DNA from: Spirulina subsalsa CS-330 | GTDB lineage: Bacteria > Cyanobacteriota > Cyanobacteriia > Cyanobacteriales > Spirulinaceae | Assembly: GCF_028330765.1 (NCBI RefSeq) | Contig: NZ_JAQMTY010000172.1 | Coordinates: 1 to 44,816 of the forward strand | Direction: 5' to 3' | Length of the DNA stretch: 44,816 nt | In this document: in pieces, positions 8,693 to 19,028 of the stretch | Layout: each line of letters begins with the position of its first letter | Position numbering within the stretch: position 1 is the stretch's first letter | Translations under genes and position numbers: made by a program | Notes under the pieces: model-generated | What the model saw: only the letters and a program-made list of their open reading frames with translations | Databases searched by the model: none | What the model was told of the DNA's origin: nothing

Positions 8693-11600
8693 TCAGGAAC
8701 GACCACTCCCGATCGCATCGGGGCTGGGTAAGCCGCCTTGAATTTTACTGAGCCATTCAATGAGGTTGCTGAGTTGTTGATCGGGTTTGAGAAGGCCTAG
8801 GCCGCGGACGGTGACTTTTTTCGGGCTGTAGACGAAGCGCGATCGCAAATGCTTCGGTAAATGCTCATCTAACAACCGCCATGCCGGTTCTTCCATGGGG
8901 GTTTCCAGGACGATATGTTGTGGGCCATCGGGCTTAATGCGGGAGAAGCCGAGGGATTTGGCGACCTGCTTGAGGCGCACCACTTGGATCAGTTGGAGGG
9001 CGGGTTTCGGGATCGGGCCGTAGCGATCATACCAGGCTTCTTCAATCTGGGCCAGTTCCCGCTGTGAATTCGCGGAGGATACCGCTCGATAGGCCGCCAT
9101 TTTTTGCTCCAGGTCGGGAATGTAGTCGGCGGGAATAAAGGCGGTGAGTTTTAGATCAATTTGGGTATCTTCCACCTTGGGAATCTCTTGACCGCGAATT
9201 TCTTGCAATGCCTCTTGCAGCATCGACATATAGAGGTCAAAACCGAGCGCCGCCATTTGTCCCGACTGCTCTGCCCCTAAAATATTCCCCACGCCCCGAA
9301 TTTCCATATCCCGCGTCGCGAGTTGATAGCCGGAACCGAGTTGGGTAAATTCTTGAATGGCGCGTAACCGTTTACGGGCAGTGTCGGAGAGGGCTTGATC
9401 CGCTGCGTAGAGTAACCAGGCGTGGGCTTGAATGCCCGATCGCCCCACCCGACCGCGCAGTTGATAGAGTTGCGACAGGCCAAAGCGTTGGGCATCTTCA
9501 ATAATGATTGTGTTGACGCGGGGAATATCCAGCCCTGATTCGACAATCGTGGTGCAAACGAGGATATCCGCTTCACCATTGTTAAACGCCAGCATGGTGG
9601 ATTCGAGGTCACTTTCGTTCATCTGACCGTGGGCGATCGCCACTCGCGCACTGGGCAACATTTCCACCAACTGCGCCGCCAAGCTTTCAATCCCCTCCAC
9701 CCTCGGCACCACATAAAAGGTCTGACCCCCGCGATCCAATTCATTGCGAATCGCTGTGCGCACCACATCAGGATTGTAGGGTGAAAGATGGGTTTGAATC
9801 GGACGACGCGACGGCGGCGGCGTGGTGATCAAACTCATTTCCCGAATCCCCGACAATGACATATAGAGGGTGCGCGGAATCGGTGTTGCGGTGAGCGTTA
9901 AAACATCCACCTGGGTTTTCAAAGACTTGATTTTTTCCTTTTGATTCACCCCAAAGCGTTGTTCTTCGTCAATCACCAATAGGCCCAGATCGTGAAATTG
10001 GACGCTTGATCCTAAAATTTGCTGCGTTCCGATCAACACATCTAATTCACCACTGTTTAACCGCTGGAGCAGTTCCCGTTTTTCGGAAGCGGTGCGGAAC
10101 CGATTGAGCAGGCCGATTTGAATCGGGTAGGGGGCAAACCGTTCTTTGAGGGTGTGGTAATGCTGCTGGGTAAGAATCGTTGTGGGGGCAAGGAATGCCA
10201 CTTGTTTATGACCGGAGACGATCGCTTTAAAAATCGCCCGCACCGCCACTTCTGTTTTACCAAAACCCACATCGCCACAAACGAGGCGATCCATGGGGCG
10301 ATCGCTCTCTAAATCTCGCTTCACATCCTGAGTCGCCTTCAGTTGATCCGGGGTCGGTTGATAGGGAAACGAATCCTCAAGTTCCCCTTGCCATGGTTCA
10401 TCGGGAGGATAGGCAAAACCCGTTTGCTTGGCCCGCTTGGCGTAGAGTTCGAGCAAGTCCACCGCCACTTTTTTAATCGCCTTGCGGACGCGGGCCTTGG
10501 TGCGTTCCCAGGTTTTCCCGGCCATCTTGTTCAGTTCCGGAGGACGTTTCCCCGAATGCTGAAACCGCGACAAGCTATCCACCGAATCCGCCGGGACGCG
10601 CAACGTCCCATCATCATATTTGAGGGCTAAATAGTCGCGCCCTTCGATGGTTTCCAGTTGTAAGAATTTCCCAATCCCATGGCTACGGTGAACGACATAA
10701 TCCCCCGGCGAGAGCTTATTGAGGTCTACTTGCTTCGAGACCGCCCGCCGCCGTTTGCGGATGTAGGTAGGACTGGCGAGACTGTGTTGGCCGAAGAATT
10801 CCCGGTCGGTGACCACCACAATGCGGTAGGTGGGGAGAATAAACCCTTCCAGTTCAGCGAGTCCGGAATATTTGAGCGCGATCGCACTCCGTTGCGTCTG
10901 CAAACGCTCAATCGCCGGATAGTCGTGGGGATTGGGAATAAACTGCGCCACACAATCATGCTCTTGCAGCAAGGACACCGCCCGCGACGGTTGCGCCGAC
11001 ACCAGCCATTGATTATATTGCTTCAGACTTAATCCCCCAGGCGCATCCCGCTGACCCCGGAGCAATTCCGCCAAGCTCGCAAACTGGTGCGGTGTCGTGG
11101 GTAAAGCACGGCTGGCCAGATTCACCCCCACCCCATCAACCACTAACTCAGATAAATAGATCGCCGCAAACCGGGCTTGGAGCGCCGTGCTAATCCGGGC
11201 GAAATCTCGATGGAGCGGCGGCACTTGGGGCGGGTGGGCATTCCATTGCACCGTCACATACTCCACCCAGCGGGCACAGTGGGCCGCGCAGGTGTCGGGT
11301 TCATCCACCACCACCAGGGTTTCCGGGGGTAAATAGTCGAGGAGATTGGCGGGTTCGGGATAGGCGAGGCCGAGGTAGCGGCGCAAACCGGGGGGATAGT
11401 CGCCATTCGCGATCGCTTCTTGCTCCTCCACCGGCAGATTGGGATTGCCCTGGAGGGTTTCCGCCAACAGGGGCGTAAAACTCGTTGGCGTGAGGGTGAG
11501 GCGGGGAATGCTATCGAGCGATCGCTGCGTCGCCGGATCAAACTCCCGAATCCGCTCCAACTCATCCCCATACCATTCCAAGCGCACCGGCAATTCCGTC

Positions 11601-12211
11601 GAAACCGGGAACACATCCACCAAATCCCCGCGCCGACTCCACTGCCCTTCACTCTCCACCAGAGCCACCCGCTGATATCCCAATTGCGCCAACTGATGAT
11701 CCAACGCCTTCGCGGTCATGGTCATGCCCGTCTGCACAGTACAGAGATGGGACTTTAATAACTCCGGCGGGGGAAGATGGGGCTGCAAGGCTCGTTCTGT
11801 GGTGACGATCACCCAGGATTCCGCCCCATCCTCTGGATACACCTGCTCACTGAGCACCACAAGCTGCCCCCAGACCATCTCCGATTCTGGATCAATGGAC
11901 TCATAGGGCGAAGCCTCAGAGGTGGGATAAAACCGAATCGCTTTCCACCCCATCACCTCCAACTGTGCCGCCCAGCGTCCGGCTTCTTCGAGGGTGGGAC
12001 AGACAATGAGTAAGTTACGTTGCGTCGTTTGCGCGATCGCGCTACTGACCAACCCTTTAGGTAAACGAGACGCTCCATTGAGATGCAAGGGGGTCTGCTG
12101 ATTTTGCAATTTTTGTACAAAATCCTGTGTCAGTGGAGAGCGAGCGATCGCCCGCACAACAGAAGAAAGCGCCATGGGATGAGGAGAAAATAGAGCCAGT
12201 TTCCCCATCAT
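8693..12211 (-). CDS. mfd: transcription-repair coupling factor Mfd
   Basis: Displaces stalled RNA polymerase at lesions and recruits UvrA in transcription-coupled repair. It is 1172 aa, the usual family length. In order: UvrB-like N-terminal modules; the RNA-polymerase-interacting CarD-like domain ([20 protein letters not shown], about residues 490-560); SF2 translocase with Walker [16 protein letters not shown] box VIDEEQRFG and motif [12 protein letters not shown]; second RecA lobe with [10 protein letters not shown] and [12 protein letters not shown]; then the C-terminal TRCF domain. Start: ATG at 12211 (or 12208) has AGGA eight bases upstream. An internal ATG at 12175 ([15 protein letters not shown]) better matches where family members usually begin, but lacks a good ribosome site. 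Single gene, convergent with the preceding plus-strand gene. Confidence 0.96.
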   Translation of the reverse strand: MMGKLALFSPHPMALSSVVRAIARSPLTQDFVQKLQNQQTPLHLNGASRLPKGLVSSAIAQTTQRNLLIVCPTLEEAGRWAAQLEVMGWKAIRFYPTSEASPYESIDPESEMVWGQLVVLSEQVYPEDGAESWVIVTTERALQPHLPPPELLKSHLCTVQTGMTMTAKALDHQLAQLGYQRVALVESEGQWSRRGDLVDVFPVSTELPVRLEWYGDELERIREFDPATQRSLDSIPRLTLTPTSFTPLLAETLQGNPNLPVEEQEAIANGDYPPGLRRYLGLAYPEPANLLDYLPPETLVVVDEPDTCAAHCARWVEYVTVQWNAHPPQVPPLHRDFARISTALQARFAAIYLSELVVDGVGVNLASRALPTTPHQFASLAELLRGQRDAPGGLSLKQYNQWLVSAQPSRAVSLLQEHDCVAQFIPNPHDYPAIERLQTQRSAIALKYSGLAELEGFILPTYRIVVVTDREFFGQHSLASPTYIRKRRRAVSKQVDLNKLSPGDYVVHRSHGIGKFLQLETIEGRDYLALKYDDGTLRVPADSVDSLSRFQHSGKRPPELNKMAGKTWERTKARVRKAIKKVAVDLLELYAKRAKQTGFAYPPDEPWQGELEDSFPYQPTPDQLKATQDVKRDLESDRPMDRLVCGDVGFGKTEVAVRAIFKAIVSGHKQVAFLAPTTILTQQHYHTLKERFAPYPIQIGLLNRFRTASEKRELLQRLNSGELDVLIGTQQILGSSVQFHDLGLLVIDEEQRFGVNQKEKIKSLKTQVDVLTLTATPIPRTLYMSLSGIREMSLITTPPPSRRPIQTHLSPYNPDVVRTAIRNELDRGGQTFYVVPRVEGIESLAAQLVEMLPSARVAIAHGQMNESDLESTMLAFNNGEADILVCTTIVESGLDIPRVNTIIIEDAQRFGLSQLYQLRGRVGRSGIQAHAWLLYAADQALSDTARKRLRAIQEFTQLGSGYQLATRDMEIRGVGNILGAEQSGQMAALGFDLYMSMLQEALQEIRGQEIPKVEDTQIDLKLTAFIPADYIPDLEQKMAAYRAVSSANSQRELAQIEEAWYDRYGPIPKPALQLIQVVRLKQVAKSLGFSRIKPDGPQHIVLETPMEEPAWRLLDEHLPKHLRSRFVYSPKKVTVRGLGLLKPDQQLSNLIEWLSKIQGGLPSPDAIGSGRS

Positions 12212-12617
12212 ACGCTGAATCCTGTAAGGAGAGCGTGCTCAACAAATCCGGATTCATTCATTTGGAAAATGAAGACTGTAGTCTACCGATGATGCAAAAC
12301 TTTCAGTGATTCAAAATTTCAGTGATCCAGATCTAAGGTCTACGATTCTGATTCATGAGACATTAACGCTCACAAGTCTGGAGAATCCCAACCTTTGGAT
12401 GTCTCTTTTCTCACACAGCATTGAGCACCCTATTTTTCAGTCAACCATAACGTGATCTCCTTCAACACATCACGGTTTTAGCCATCAGATTATCGCCTGA
12501 ATCCTGATCACTGTAATCAAAACATTTTTTTGATTTTAATGGCATGATTGTGTCAATTACAAAACCTGTATTTCTTAACAAAACTTTGCTATCTATGCAC
12601 GGAGTACAATCATTAGT
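12212..12617. other. 406-base divergent intergenic region between mfd and a chemoreceptor gene
   Basis: AT-rich spacer that must hold promoters for mfd (leftward) and the chemoreceptor (rightward). It contains a short direct repeat, TTTCAGTGAT, at 12301-12310 and 12317-12326. I see no further gene, and no tRNA or riboswitch fold I can name. Confidence 0.5.
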
Positions 12618-14120
12618 ATGTTGAAATCTTTGAACTTTCGACAAAAGATCTTAGTGGGCTATGCTCTACCTGTATTTGCTTTATTTGGTGCTGCTGGATT
12701 TGGGTGGATGAGTGCGCAGCGTGTTTTTCATGTTTTTGAGATCATCCATGATACCGATCAACTCTTAAAAGAATCAGATCAATTAAAGCTCTCAACCTCT
12801 CAAGTCATTCAGACAATACGGGGGTATTTATTGATTCAAGAACCTCGATTTTTAAATCAATACTCTGATGCAAAAAATCTATTCAATCAGTCCATTACAA
12901 ATTTGCAAAAAAGTCAATATTTTAATTCAGATCAGTTAAGCCGTCTTCAGACGATTGAGCGTCTGACCACGGACTATATCCAAATGGCAGACCAAATGAT
13001 TCGCCTGACTCAGGCGGGACAACAAAATGAAGTCCTTGACTTGATCCGTGTCGAATCTAGCCGTCAACTGACGGACGAATTAACCCAACTCGATCTAGAG
13101 CTAGCGCAAAGTATTCGTCAGATGACGGAGAACTATCAAGCGGAGGCGGAACAAGCCATGAATCAGTTGGTGCTGGGGCTAATCCTGAGTGCTTTTTTAT
13201 TAGGGGGAATTGCCCTGGCTCTCGCTTGGTGGATTATTAATCAAGTGAGTGATGTGATTTTGCAATCCACTCAAACGATTGTTTCGTCTTCGAGTGAAAT
13301 TGCCACAACCATTGAACAGCAAGAACGGACGGCCAATCAGCAAGCCGCCTCGGTGAATGAGACCACCACCACGATGGATGAATTGAGTACATCATCTCAG
13401 CAGTCCCGCCAGCAAGCGGATCAAGCGACGGCGATCGCAGAAGAAGTGCAGACCTTGGCCGAACAGGGGAATCATTCAGCGGAGAATATTCTCCAAGAAA
13501 TGCATGAATTACAGAATCAAGTGGTGGCGATCGCCACTCAGATCACGAATCTCAACGACAAAGCCCATCAAATTAGTAATATTTCAAGGTTAGTGAGTGA
13601 TATTGCCAATCAAACCAATTTACTGGCGTTGAATGCAGCCGTTGAAGCGGTACGCGCCGGTGAACAAGGCAAAGGATTTACGGTGGTGGCGACTGAAATT
13701 CGCAAGCTCGCGGATCAAAGTAAGCAGTCCGCCGAGGATATTCGGGCATTAGTGTCCGATATTCAGACGGCGGCAAACTCCACCGTGATTGCGACCCAGG
13801 CAGGCACGCAAACCGTAGCCACGAGTATTCAAGTGACGCAGAATACGGCCAGCACCTTTGCCAAGGTGTCGGAATCCATTAATCAAATTGTGATTAATAA
13901 TCGCCAAATTTCCCTCAACATTGGACAACAAGCGATCGCCACTCAACAGGTGGCAACCTTTATGAGTGAACTCAATCAAGGGGTGCAAGAAACCGCCGCC
14001 GGGATTCGACAAACCCGCGTTGGCACGCGCCAACTCAATCAAGCCGCCCTCGACTTAAACGCCTTAATTGCCGCTCAGGATGCGACCCATTCCATCCAAA
14101 TTAGTCACTCTGGAGGCTAG
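12618..14120 (+). CDS. methyl-accepting chemotaxis protein (orphan)
   Basis: Membrane chemoreceptor, 500 aa. TM1 is at about residues 12-32 and TM2 at about 188-210 ([20 protein letters not shown]). Between them is a roughly 150-residue helical periplasmic domain of the four-helix-bundle type. After TM2 there is almost directly a long coiled-coil signalling domain with no obvious HAMP motif. The conserved kinase-contact tip is [21 protein letters not shown] followed by [17 protein letters not shown] Val replaces the usual second Ala in the EAAR stretch. Gln/Glu-rich flanks would be methylation sites. No cheA, cheW or response regulator is adjacent, so the signalling partners are unlinked. The ligand is unknown. 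Confidence 0.9.
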   Translation: MLKSLNFRQKILVGYALPVFALFGAAGFGWMSAQRVFHVFEIIHDTDQLLKESDQLKLSTSQVIQTIRGYLLIQEPRFLNQYSDAKNLFNQSITNLQKSQYFNSDQLSRLQTIERLTTDYIQMADQMIRLTQAGQQNEVLDLIRVESSRQLTDELTQLDLELAQSIRQMTENYQAEAEQAMNQLVLGLILSAFLLGGIALALAWWIINQVSDVILQSTQTIVSSSSEIATTIEQQERTANQQAASVNETTTTMDELSTSSQQSRQQADQATAIAEEVQTLAEQGNHSAENILQEMHELQNQVVAIATQITNLNDKAHQISNISRLVSDIANQTNLLALNAAVEAVRAGEQGKGFTVVATEIRKLADQSKQSAEDIRALVSDIQTAANSTVIATQAGTQTVATSIQVTQNTASTFAKVSESINQIVINNRQISLNIGQQAIATQQVATFMSELNQGVQETAAGIRQTRVGTRQLNQAALDLNALIAAQDATHSIQISHSGG

Positions 14121-14170
14121 CCATTGACCCCAAAACATCGGTTAAGGTTCATTCATCCCCCAAGGGCAAA

Positions 14171-14192
14171 GTAGGGAGCGATCGCCCCCTAC
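14171..14192. repeat. inverted repeat around a HIP1 octamer in a convergent intergenic region
   Basis: GTAGGG and CCCTAC flank a central GCGATCGC between the chemoreceptor and glgA 3' ends, with single unpaired A/C positions. As RNA it would form a strong hairpin on either strand, but no T tract follows. A role as a bidirectional terminator or barrier is possible, not shown. Confidence 0.45.
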
Positions 14193-14226
14193 CTGTCTGA
14201 GATCAGCACCGTTTTAAATCAGCCGA

Positions 14227-15690
14227 CTAGACGAGAGATTGCGGAGAAGCCGTAGGCGTGGGCGTGGGTGCAATAATCCCCATCGCTACCTTTTCTTCTG
14301 GTAACAGTTGCATCGGATCAAGACCTAAAATCTCTTTGTACATCTTGATGTATTCTCGCGCTGAACTTTCCCAGCTAAACTCCTGCCGCATCGCTCGCTG
14401 TTGCAAAGCCCGCCACTGCTCTTTATAGCGGAACCCTTCCCACGCCCGCACCATTGAGGTGAAGAAATCAAGCGGTTCGTAGCGATCAAAACAGTAGCCA
14501 GTACCAGCCTCGCCCATCGGATCATGGTGGCTCACCGTATCCACTAAGCCCCCCGTGCGCCGCACAATCGGGATCGCTCCGTAGCGCATCGCCAGCATTT
14601 GAGCAATCCCACAGGGTTCAAAGCGAGACGGCATTAAGAACACATCACTGCCCGCGTAGATCCGACGCGACAGCCCATCGTTATACAAAATCTGTACCGA
14701 GGTGCGACCCGGATAGCGCGAGGCCAGATGCCACATCTGGGTTTCGTAGTAGCGATCGCCCGTCCCCAACAGCACAAACTGTGCATCAGAATAGGCCAAA
14801 AAGCGATCCATCACCTGCATAATCAGGTCAATCCCCTTCTGCTCCACCAAGCGCGTCACCATCCCCACCAAAAAGAGATCCGGATTAATTTCCAGACCTA
14901 GCTCCTCTTGCAGCGCGATTTTATTTTCCACCCGCAGATCCAACGTCTCGGCGGTAAAGTTCTCCACAATATAGCGATCGGTGACCGGATTATAGCTCTC
15001 CAAATCAATCCCGTTGAGAATCCCCCGTAACTTACCACTCACAAACGACATCAGACCATTTAATTGCTCCCCATAGGCAGGCGTTTGGATCTGTTGAGCA
15101 TAGGTCGGGGATACCGTCGTCACCACATCCGCAAACTGAATCGCCGCCGCCATCGTGTTATGGCCTTGCATATACCACGGACACCAAGCAAACTGCTCCA
15201 GCTTCCAGCGCCATGGCCCTTGATAGGCAATGTTATGAATCGTGAACACCGTTTTAATATCCGGGGTTTCATGCATCCACACCGGAATCATCCCGGTATG
15301 CCAATCATTACAATGCACCACATCAGGCTTCCAATAATTCCAAGCAAACTCCGCCGCACCATTGGCAAAGAAGGTAAAGCGCCACTCTTCATCATCCCCG
15401 TAGTAAATCCGATGGGGATCAAACGCCGGATGCCCAAACAGGTAAAGCGGCACATCACCATCCAACATTTTCGTCTCATAGACCGCGAATTTTTGCAGCA
15501 TCGCATCACCCCACCACAAAGGCTCAGCGGGGATGTCGAGCATCTGATTCAAAAACCCGTAGTACGGCATAAAGATCCGTACATCATGTCCTAATTGACG
15601 AAGGATCTTCGGTAAAGTCCCAACCACATCACCCATTCCCCCAACCTTCGCTAAGGGAGCAACTTCTGCAGCAACGAAGAGGATTTTCAT
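14227..15690 (-). CDS. glgA: glycogen synthase GlgA (ADP-glucose:alpha-1,4-glucan glucosyltransferase)
   Basis: Transfers glucose from ADP-glucose to the non-reducing end of glycogen (GT5 family, cytosol). 487 aa from the ATG at 15690, which gives the canonical start [20 protein letters not shown] with the KxGG substrate loop. A six-codon upstream extension is not needed. Further signatures: [39 protein letters not shown], and the catalytic C-terminal [18 protein letters not shown] with [11 protein letters not shown]. The sequence closely follows the cyanobacterial GlgA1 type rather than the GlgA2 type. The tail ends in a Thr/Pro-rich stretch (PTPTPTASP). Its 3' end faces the chemoreceptor. 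Confidence 0.95.
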   Translation of the reverse strand: MKILFVAAEVAPLAKVGGMGDVVGTLPKILRQLGHDVRIFMPYYGFLNQMLDIPAEPLWWGDAMLQKFAVYETKMLDGDVPLYLFGHPAFDPHRIYYGDDEEWRFTFFANGAAEFAWNYWKPDVVHCNDWHTGMIPVWMHETPDIKTVFTIHNIAYQGPWRWKLEQFAWCPWYMQGHNTMAAAIQFADVVTTVSPTYAQQIQTPAYGEQLNGLMSFVSGKLRGILNGIDLESYNPVTDRYIVENFTAETLDLRVENKIALQEELGLEINPDLFLVGMVTRLVEQKGIDLIMQVMDRFLAYSDAQFVLLGTGDRYYETQMWHLASRYPGRTSVQILYNDGLSRRIYAGSDVFLMPSRFEPCGIAQMLAMRYGAIPIVRRTGGLVDTVSHHDPMGEAGTGYCFDRYEPLDFFTSMVRAWEGFRYKEQWRALQQRAMRQEFSWESSAREYIKMYKEILGLDPMQLLPEEKVAMGIIAPTPTPTASPQSLV

Positions 15691-15932
15691 ATTGCTAATT
15701 GTTAACACCAGTTTGCTAAATGTTAACGCCTCGGTGTCGCATCTCTACGCTTTTTTTGAAGATCTGGCAAAAACGGGGATCAACGCTGAACGACAAGCTC
15801 AACTCTACCTTGGGGCGTTAGCCACGCTAAAGCGGAGTCTCTCTCATGCTCACGACAGAGGAGTCTTCTGGGTGGGGTCGTATTCAAGGGGTTGAGGTCG
15901 CGCTATTGAATGCGCCTTATCTTGGTAGGAAA

Positions 15933-16349
15933 CTAAGCAGATAAGCTCGTTTCAAGCTTCAGGCAGTTTTGGCCATTAACTTGGAGGCGATATTCCACTT
16001 TATCCATGAGTCGGTTCATAATCAGCCAACCGTATCCCCCTTCTTGACGATCTTCAGGACTGGGGGGGAGATAGGTGTCGAGGTCATACCCGGTACCATG
16101 ATCCCAAATTTCTAAGGCAATATCGCGCTCTTTCAGTTCAAGCCTCAGGAGCACGGGGATTTGAGATTGTTCACGGTGGGCGTGGCGCACGACATTGGAG
16201 TAGGCTTCCACGAGGGCAAGGCGGAGACGATTAGACTGGCGGGGCCATTCGACGGAGTCGCCGAGTTCGAGTTCCAGACAGTCAAGGAGCCAGCGCTCCA
16301 CAACGGTCAAAAATTTTAAATCACTGGGGATGTGTAGTTCTGTTTTCAT
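15933..16349 (-). CDS. anti-sigma regulatory factor-type serine/threonine kinase (HATPase_c)
   Basis: A 138-aa stand-alone GHKL ATPase domain of the RsbW/SpoIIAB type. Visible boxes are the N box LVEAYSNVVRHAH, G1 WDHGTGYDL and the glycine lid GGYGWLIMNRLMD. Proteins of this type bind a sigma factor or phosphorylate a STAS antagonist. The start is three bases after the stop of the upstream phosphatase gene. Its ribosome site GGAGG lies inside the end of that gene, so the two are translationally linked. The phosphatase partner supports a partner-switching module. No STAS antagonist or sigma-factor gene is present in the window. Confidence 0.9.
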   Translation of the reverse strand: MKTELHIPSDLKFLTVVERWLLDCLELELGDSVEWPRQSNRLRLALVEAYSNVVRHAHREQSQIPVLLRLELKERDIALEIWDHGTGYDLDTYLPPSPEDRQEGGYGWLIMNRLMDKVEYRLQVNGQNCLKLETSLSA

Positions 16350-16352
16350 GGG

Positions 16353-18011
16353 TTACAGAACCTCCAACGAGAGCATGGTTTGGTCGTCTTCTTGGACTTG
16401 GATAGTGTATTCACGGAAGCACTGCAAGAGATTATCAAGGTTGAAGGCACTTGAGCTTTGTTTGATTAATGACCAGAGTCCTTCTTGCATCAACATCTGA
16501 CCTTGATGTGTGGCATCGGACTGATCAGTCAGGTTTTTGGATACCGTGGCTTCGGTGATCCCGTCACTCGTCAGCAGAAAAACATCCCCAGGATTGAGGG
16601 TGATTTCTCCTACTGTACCCTTCCACTGGGGAAGAATACCAACAGGGATGCCCCGCGCTTTGAGGTAGTTAGGCTCAAGAGTGGAGTTTTGGTCAGTTTT
16701 GAGTTGGTGATGGGGCCAAATCATGGGGTAAATGTGACCAGCGTTGGCATAGGCGAGGCATTGTTCGCCGGGTCGGTAGCGGGCGATGACCATGGTGATG
16801 AAGCAGTTGGTGCTGAATAGGTCTTCATTCATGGTGGTGTTGAGGTTCCGCAGGACAGTTTCGGGTTCGGGGGAGATCTCTTGGGCGAGTTCGCGACGCA
16901 GGATGGAAATTGCGCTGGCCATGAAGAGGGCGGCGGGTACGCCTTTGCCGGAGACATCTCCGACGGCCAGCCAGACATCGCCTTGGGGGTGGACGTAGAC
17001 TTCAAAGAAGTCGCCGCCGACTTCGCGGGCGGGGTAGCAACTGGCTTGGACGGTGACGCTGCCGGTGTCGCCCCAACTCTGGCGCAGGAGGTTGTGCTGA
17101 ATTTGGCGGGCCACTTCGAGTTCGGCGCGCATTTTTTCGGCTTGTTGTTGGGTGCGTTGGTAGAGGCGGGCTTGGGAGATGGCGATCGCAGCTTGTTCGG
17201 CGACGGATTCAAGGAGTTGGACATCGTTGGAGGTGGGGAGATGATCGCCATCACGATGGTGAAGATAAATGACTGCCAGGATTTGTTGTTGAACGGTGAG
17301 GGGGATGGCGAGTTCGACGGATTCTTGCTCGCTGTTGTCGAGGATTTGGCTCTGGCCGGTGTCGATGACTTTGGCGATTAGGTCTTGAGCTTGGTCACTG
17401 GCGATCGCACCTTCTGGATATTCATAGGTTTCATTGAGCAAAGCCCCAGCCTCAACCGGTCGGAGGATCGTCGTTGCGGCCACAAAGTTTTCGCCGATGG
17501 TCTTGGTGATCGCCCGCAACATATTTTGGTAATCGAGGGATTCGCGAATGCTGCTGGTGACGACGTTGAGAATTTCTTCGCGGCGGAGAGCACGGCGAAG
17601 TTCGTTGGTGCGCTGCTTGAGGACTTGATAGGTTTCCGAGGCCTGCTGCACAACGGTCTTCAGGTTCTCCGGATTCCAGGGCTTGGTGATGTATTTGAAC
17701 ACCTTGCCGGAGTTGATCGCATCGACGAGGTCTTCTACGTCGGTGTAGCCGGTGAGCAAGATGCGGATGGTTTCGGGGAAGCGATCGACGGTTTTGCTCA
17801 AAAATTCGGTGCCATTCATCACGGGCATCCGTTGATCGGAGATGATCACCGCCATTTCGCCTTCGGTATCTAGCAGTTCTAAAGCGCTGACGGCTCCATC
17901 CGCTTTAAAGACTTTAAAGTCACGACGAAACGTTCTAAACAGCAGGTCTAGATTATCGGGTTCATCGTCTACTACCATCAACTTTAGTTTTTTGGAGCGT
18001 GCCTGACTCAT
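16353..18011 (-). CDS. response regulator with GAF and PP2C (RsbU/SpoIIE-type) phosphatase domains
   Basis: 552 aa. Residues 1-125 are a CheY-like receiver: acidic pair VVDDEPDN, phosphoacceptor Asp in IISDQRMP, switch Thr in LLTGYTD, Lys in YITKPW. A coiled linker follows (about 125-150), then a GAF domain (about 150-285) and a second coiled coil. The metal-dependent phosphatase domain (about 310-552) carries REVGGDFFEV, AVGDVSGKGVPAALFM, YANAGH and LLTSDGITEA, so the metal-binding Asp residues are present. Start ATG at 18011 has GGAGAG close upstream. The predicted role is to dephosphorylate a STAS antagonist in response to an upstream histidine kinase and so oppose the kinase encoded by the next gene. 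The cognate kinase is not in the window. Confidence 0.92.
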   Translation of the reverse strand: MSQARSKKLKLMVVDDEPDNLDLLFRTFRRDFKVFKADGAVSALELLDTEGEMAVIISDQRMPVMNGTEFLSKTVDRFPETIRILLTGYTDVEDLVDAINSGKVFKYITKPWNPENLKTVVQQASETYQVLKQRTNELRRALRREEILNVVTSSIRESLDYQNMLRAITKTIGENFVAATTILRPVEAGALLNETYEYPEGAIASDQAQDLIAKVIDTGQSQILDNSEQESVELAIPLTVQQQILAVIYLHHRDGDHLPTSNDVQLLESVAEQAAIAISQARLYQRTQQQAEKMRAELEVARQIQHNLLRQSWGDTGSVTVQASCYPAREVGGDFFEVYVHPQGDVWLAVGDVSGKGVPAALFMASAISILRRELAQEISPEPETVLRNLNTTMNEDLFSTNCFITMVIARYRPGEQCLAYANAGHIYPMIWPHHQLKTDQNSTLEPNYLKARGIPVGILPQWKGTVGEITLNPGDVFLLTSDGITEATVSKNLTDQSDATHQGQMLMQEGLWSLIKQSSSAFNLDNLLQCFREYTIQVQEDDQTMLSLEVL

Positions 18012-18417
18012 GAATTCTCTCCGGTAGGATCACAGGGAGATCCACTCCCTAAGCGCTGGGGGTAACGATTCAATCCAAAACTAGGTTGACCGTAAAATTG
18101 TGCGGAACCTCGATGCTGATCGCTGTCGTTAAAGAATGGACAAGAGTCCCAGGGCTTAACAACCAAATTCATGGAAACTCAGTGTTTGTGATGGTATTGC
18201 GTGAAGATGCTGTAGAAACTTTTGCCCGCTCTCAGGAGTCCGTAGGGACAGATCAAGCTGCACAACTGTGTTGGCTTGCGGATCTGGGCGGTATTGGATC
18301 ATCACTTAGTATGACAATAGAAACTATACCACGCGAACAATCCATACCCCAATCCCTTAGACTTCAATTAATGGGTCTTCTCAGGATTGCCCATCGTTCA
18401 TTTCTGCTCTGCGTTTT
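18012..18417. other. 406-base divergent intergenic region, no supported gene
   Basis: Upstream of both the leftward phosphatase operon and the rightward DUF3038 gene. A 113-codon plus-strand frame (18086-18427) exists, but it shows no domain-like composition and overlaps the next gene. I treat the region as regulatory or empty. Confidence 0.45.
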
Positions 18418-19005
18418 GTGCCTGTGAAGTCCGAAATTAAGGTGTCCACGGCTGCGTCTGATTTACTCCTGTGCCGCGAGTTGGCGGGTAGGGAGTTGGA
18501 AAACATGAAGACCCATTTGGATCTGTTGCTGTTGGCCCTAGAGGCGTTGACGGGGGCAGGGTCAGAGGATACGCTGCGGGCGGCGGAGGAGTTGGGGTTG
18601 ACGGCGATGGTGGGCGATCGCGTTGCCCTATGGCGGTTGCGCCAGGCCAATCCTCAGCGCAAAAGCTCCGGAGGGCGAAAGAAGCTGGATGTGGAGGAGG
18701 CGCGATCGCTCGTGCTGATCATCTGTCACTTAGCGACGCTGCACCATAGCCGCATCCGGCGCGGGGTGTCCCTGCTTGAACAAATGACCCAGCAGCACAA
18801 AGACCCGACGCGGGCGGCACTGTTGGGGGACTATATCGACCAGTTCAGTAATACCTATCAAGAGCGGATGGATGAAGCGGTGTTACCCTCGCCGGACAGT
18901 CTGATGCAATTAGCGTTTAAGTTACTGATTGATCTGTTGTTTTACAGTACGGCTAATGGCCATCGCCGCCTTTGGCTCGCCCTCTTTGACCAAGCCGCAT
19001 CCTAA
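18418..19005 (+). CDS. DUF3038 domain protein (cyanobacterial, unknown function)
   Basis: 195 aa, soluble and helical. Matches what I know of the cyanobacterial DUF3038 family: LDLLLLALEALTGAGSEDTL, DRVALWRLRQANPQR, then LDVEEARSLVLIICHLA, and a C-terminal LLIDLLFYSTANGHRRLWLALF. Start is uncertain: GTG 18418, GTG 18424 or a later codon are possible, and no good ribosome site distinguishes them. It is followed after 23 bases by a DUF4335 gene, and the pair is likely co-transcribed. No catalytic motif is apparent. Confidence 0.82.
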   Translation: MPVKSEIKVSTAASDLLLCRELAGRELENMKTHLDLLLLALEALTGAGSEDTLRAAEELGLTAMVGDRVALWRLRQANPQRKSSGGRKKLDVEEARSLVLIICHLATLHHSRIRRGVSLLEQMTQQHKDPTRAALLGDYIDQFSNTYQERMDEAVLPSPDSLMQLAFKLLIDLLFYSTANGHRRLWLALFDQAAS

Positions 19006-19028
19006 GGGGATGTTTTGCCCAGACTACT

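Noticed and set aside
18086-18427. 113-codon plus-strand frame before the DUF3038 gene
   Set aside because: No recognisable motif, overlaps the next gene start, composition unlike neighbouring proteins.
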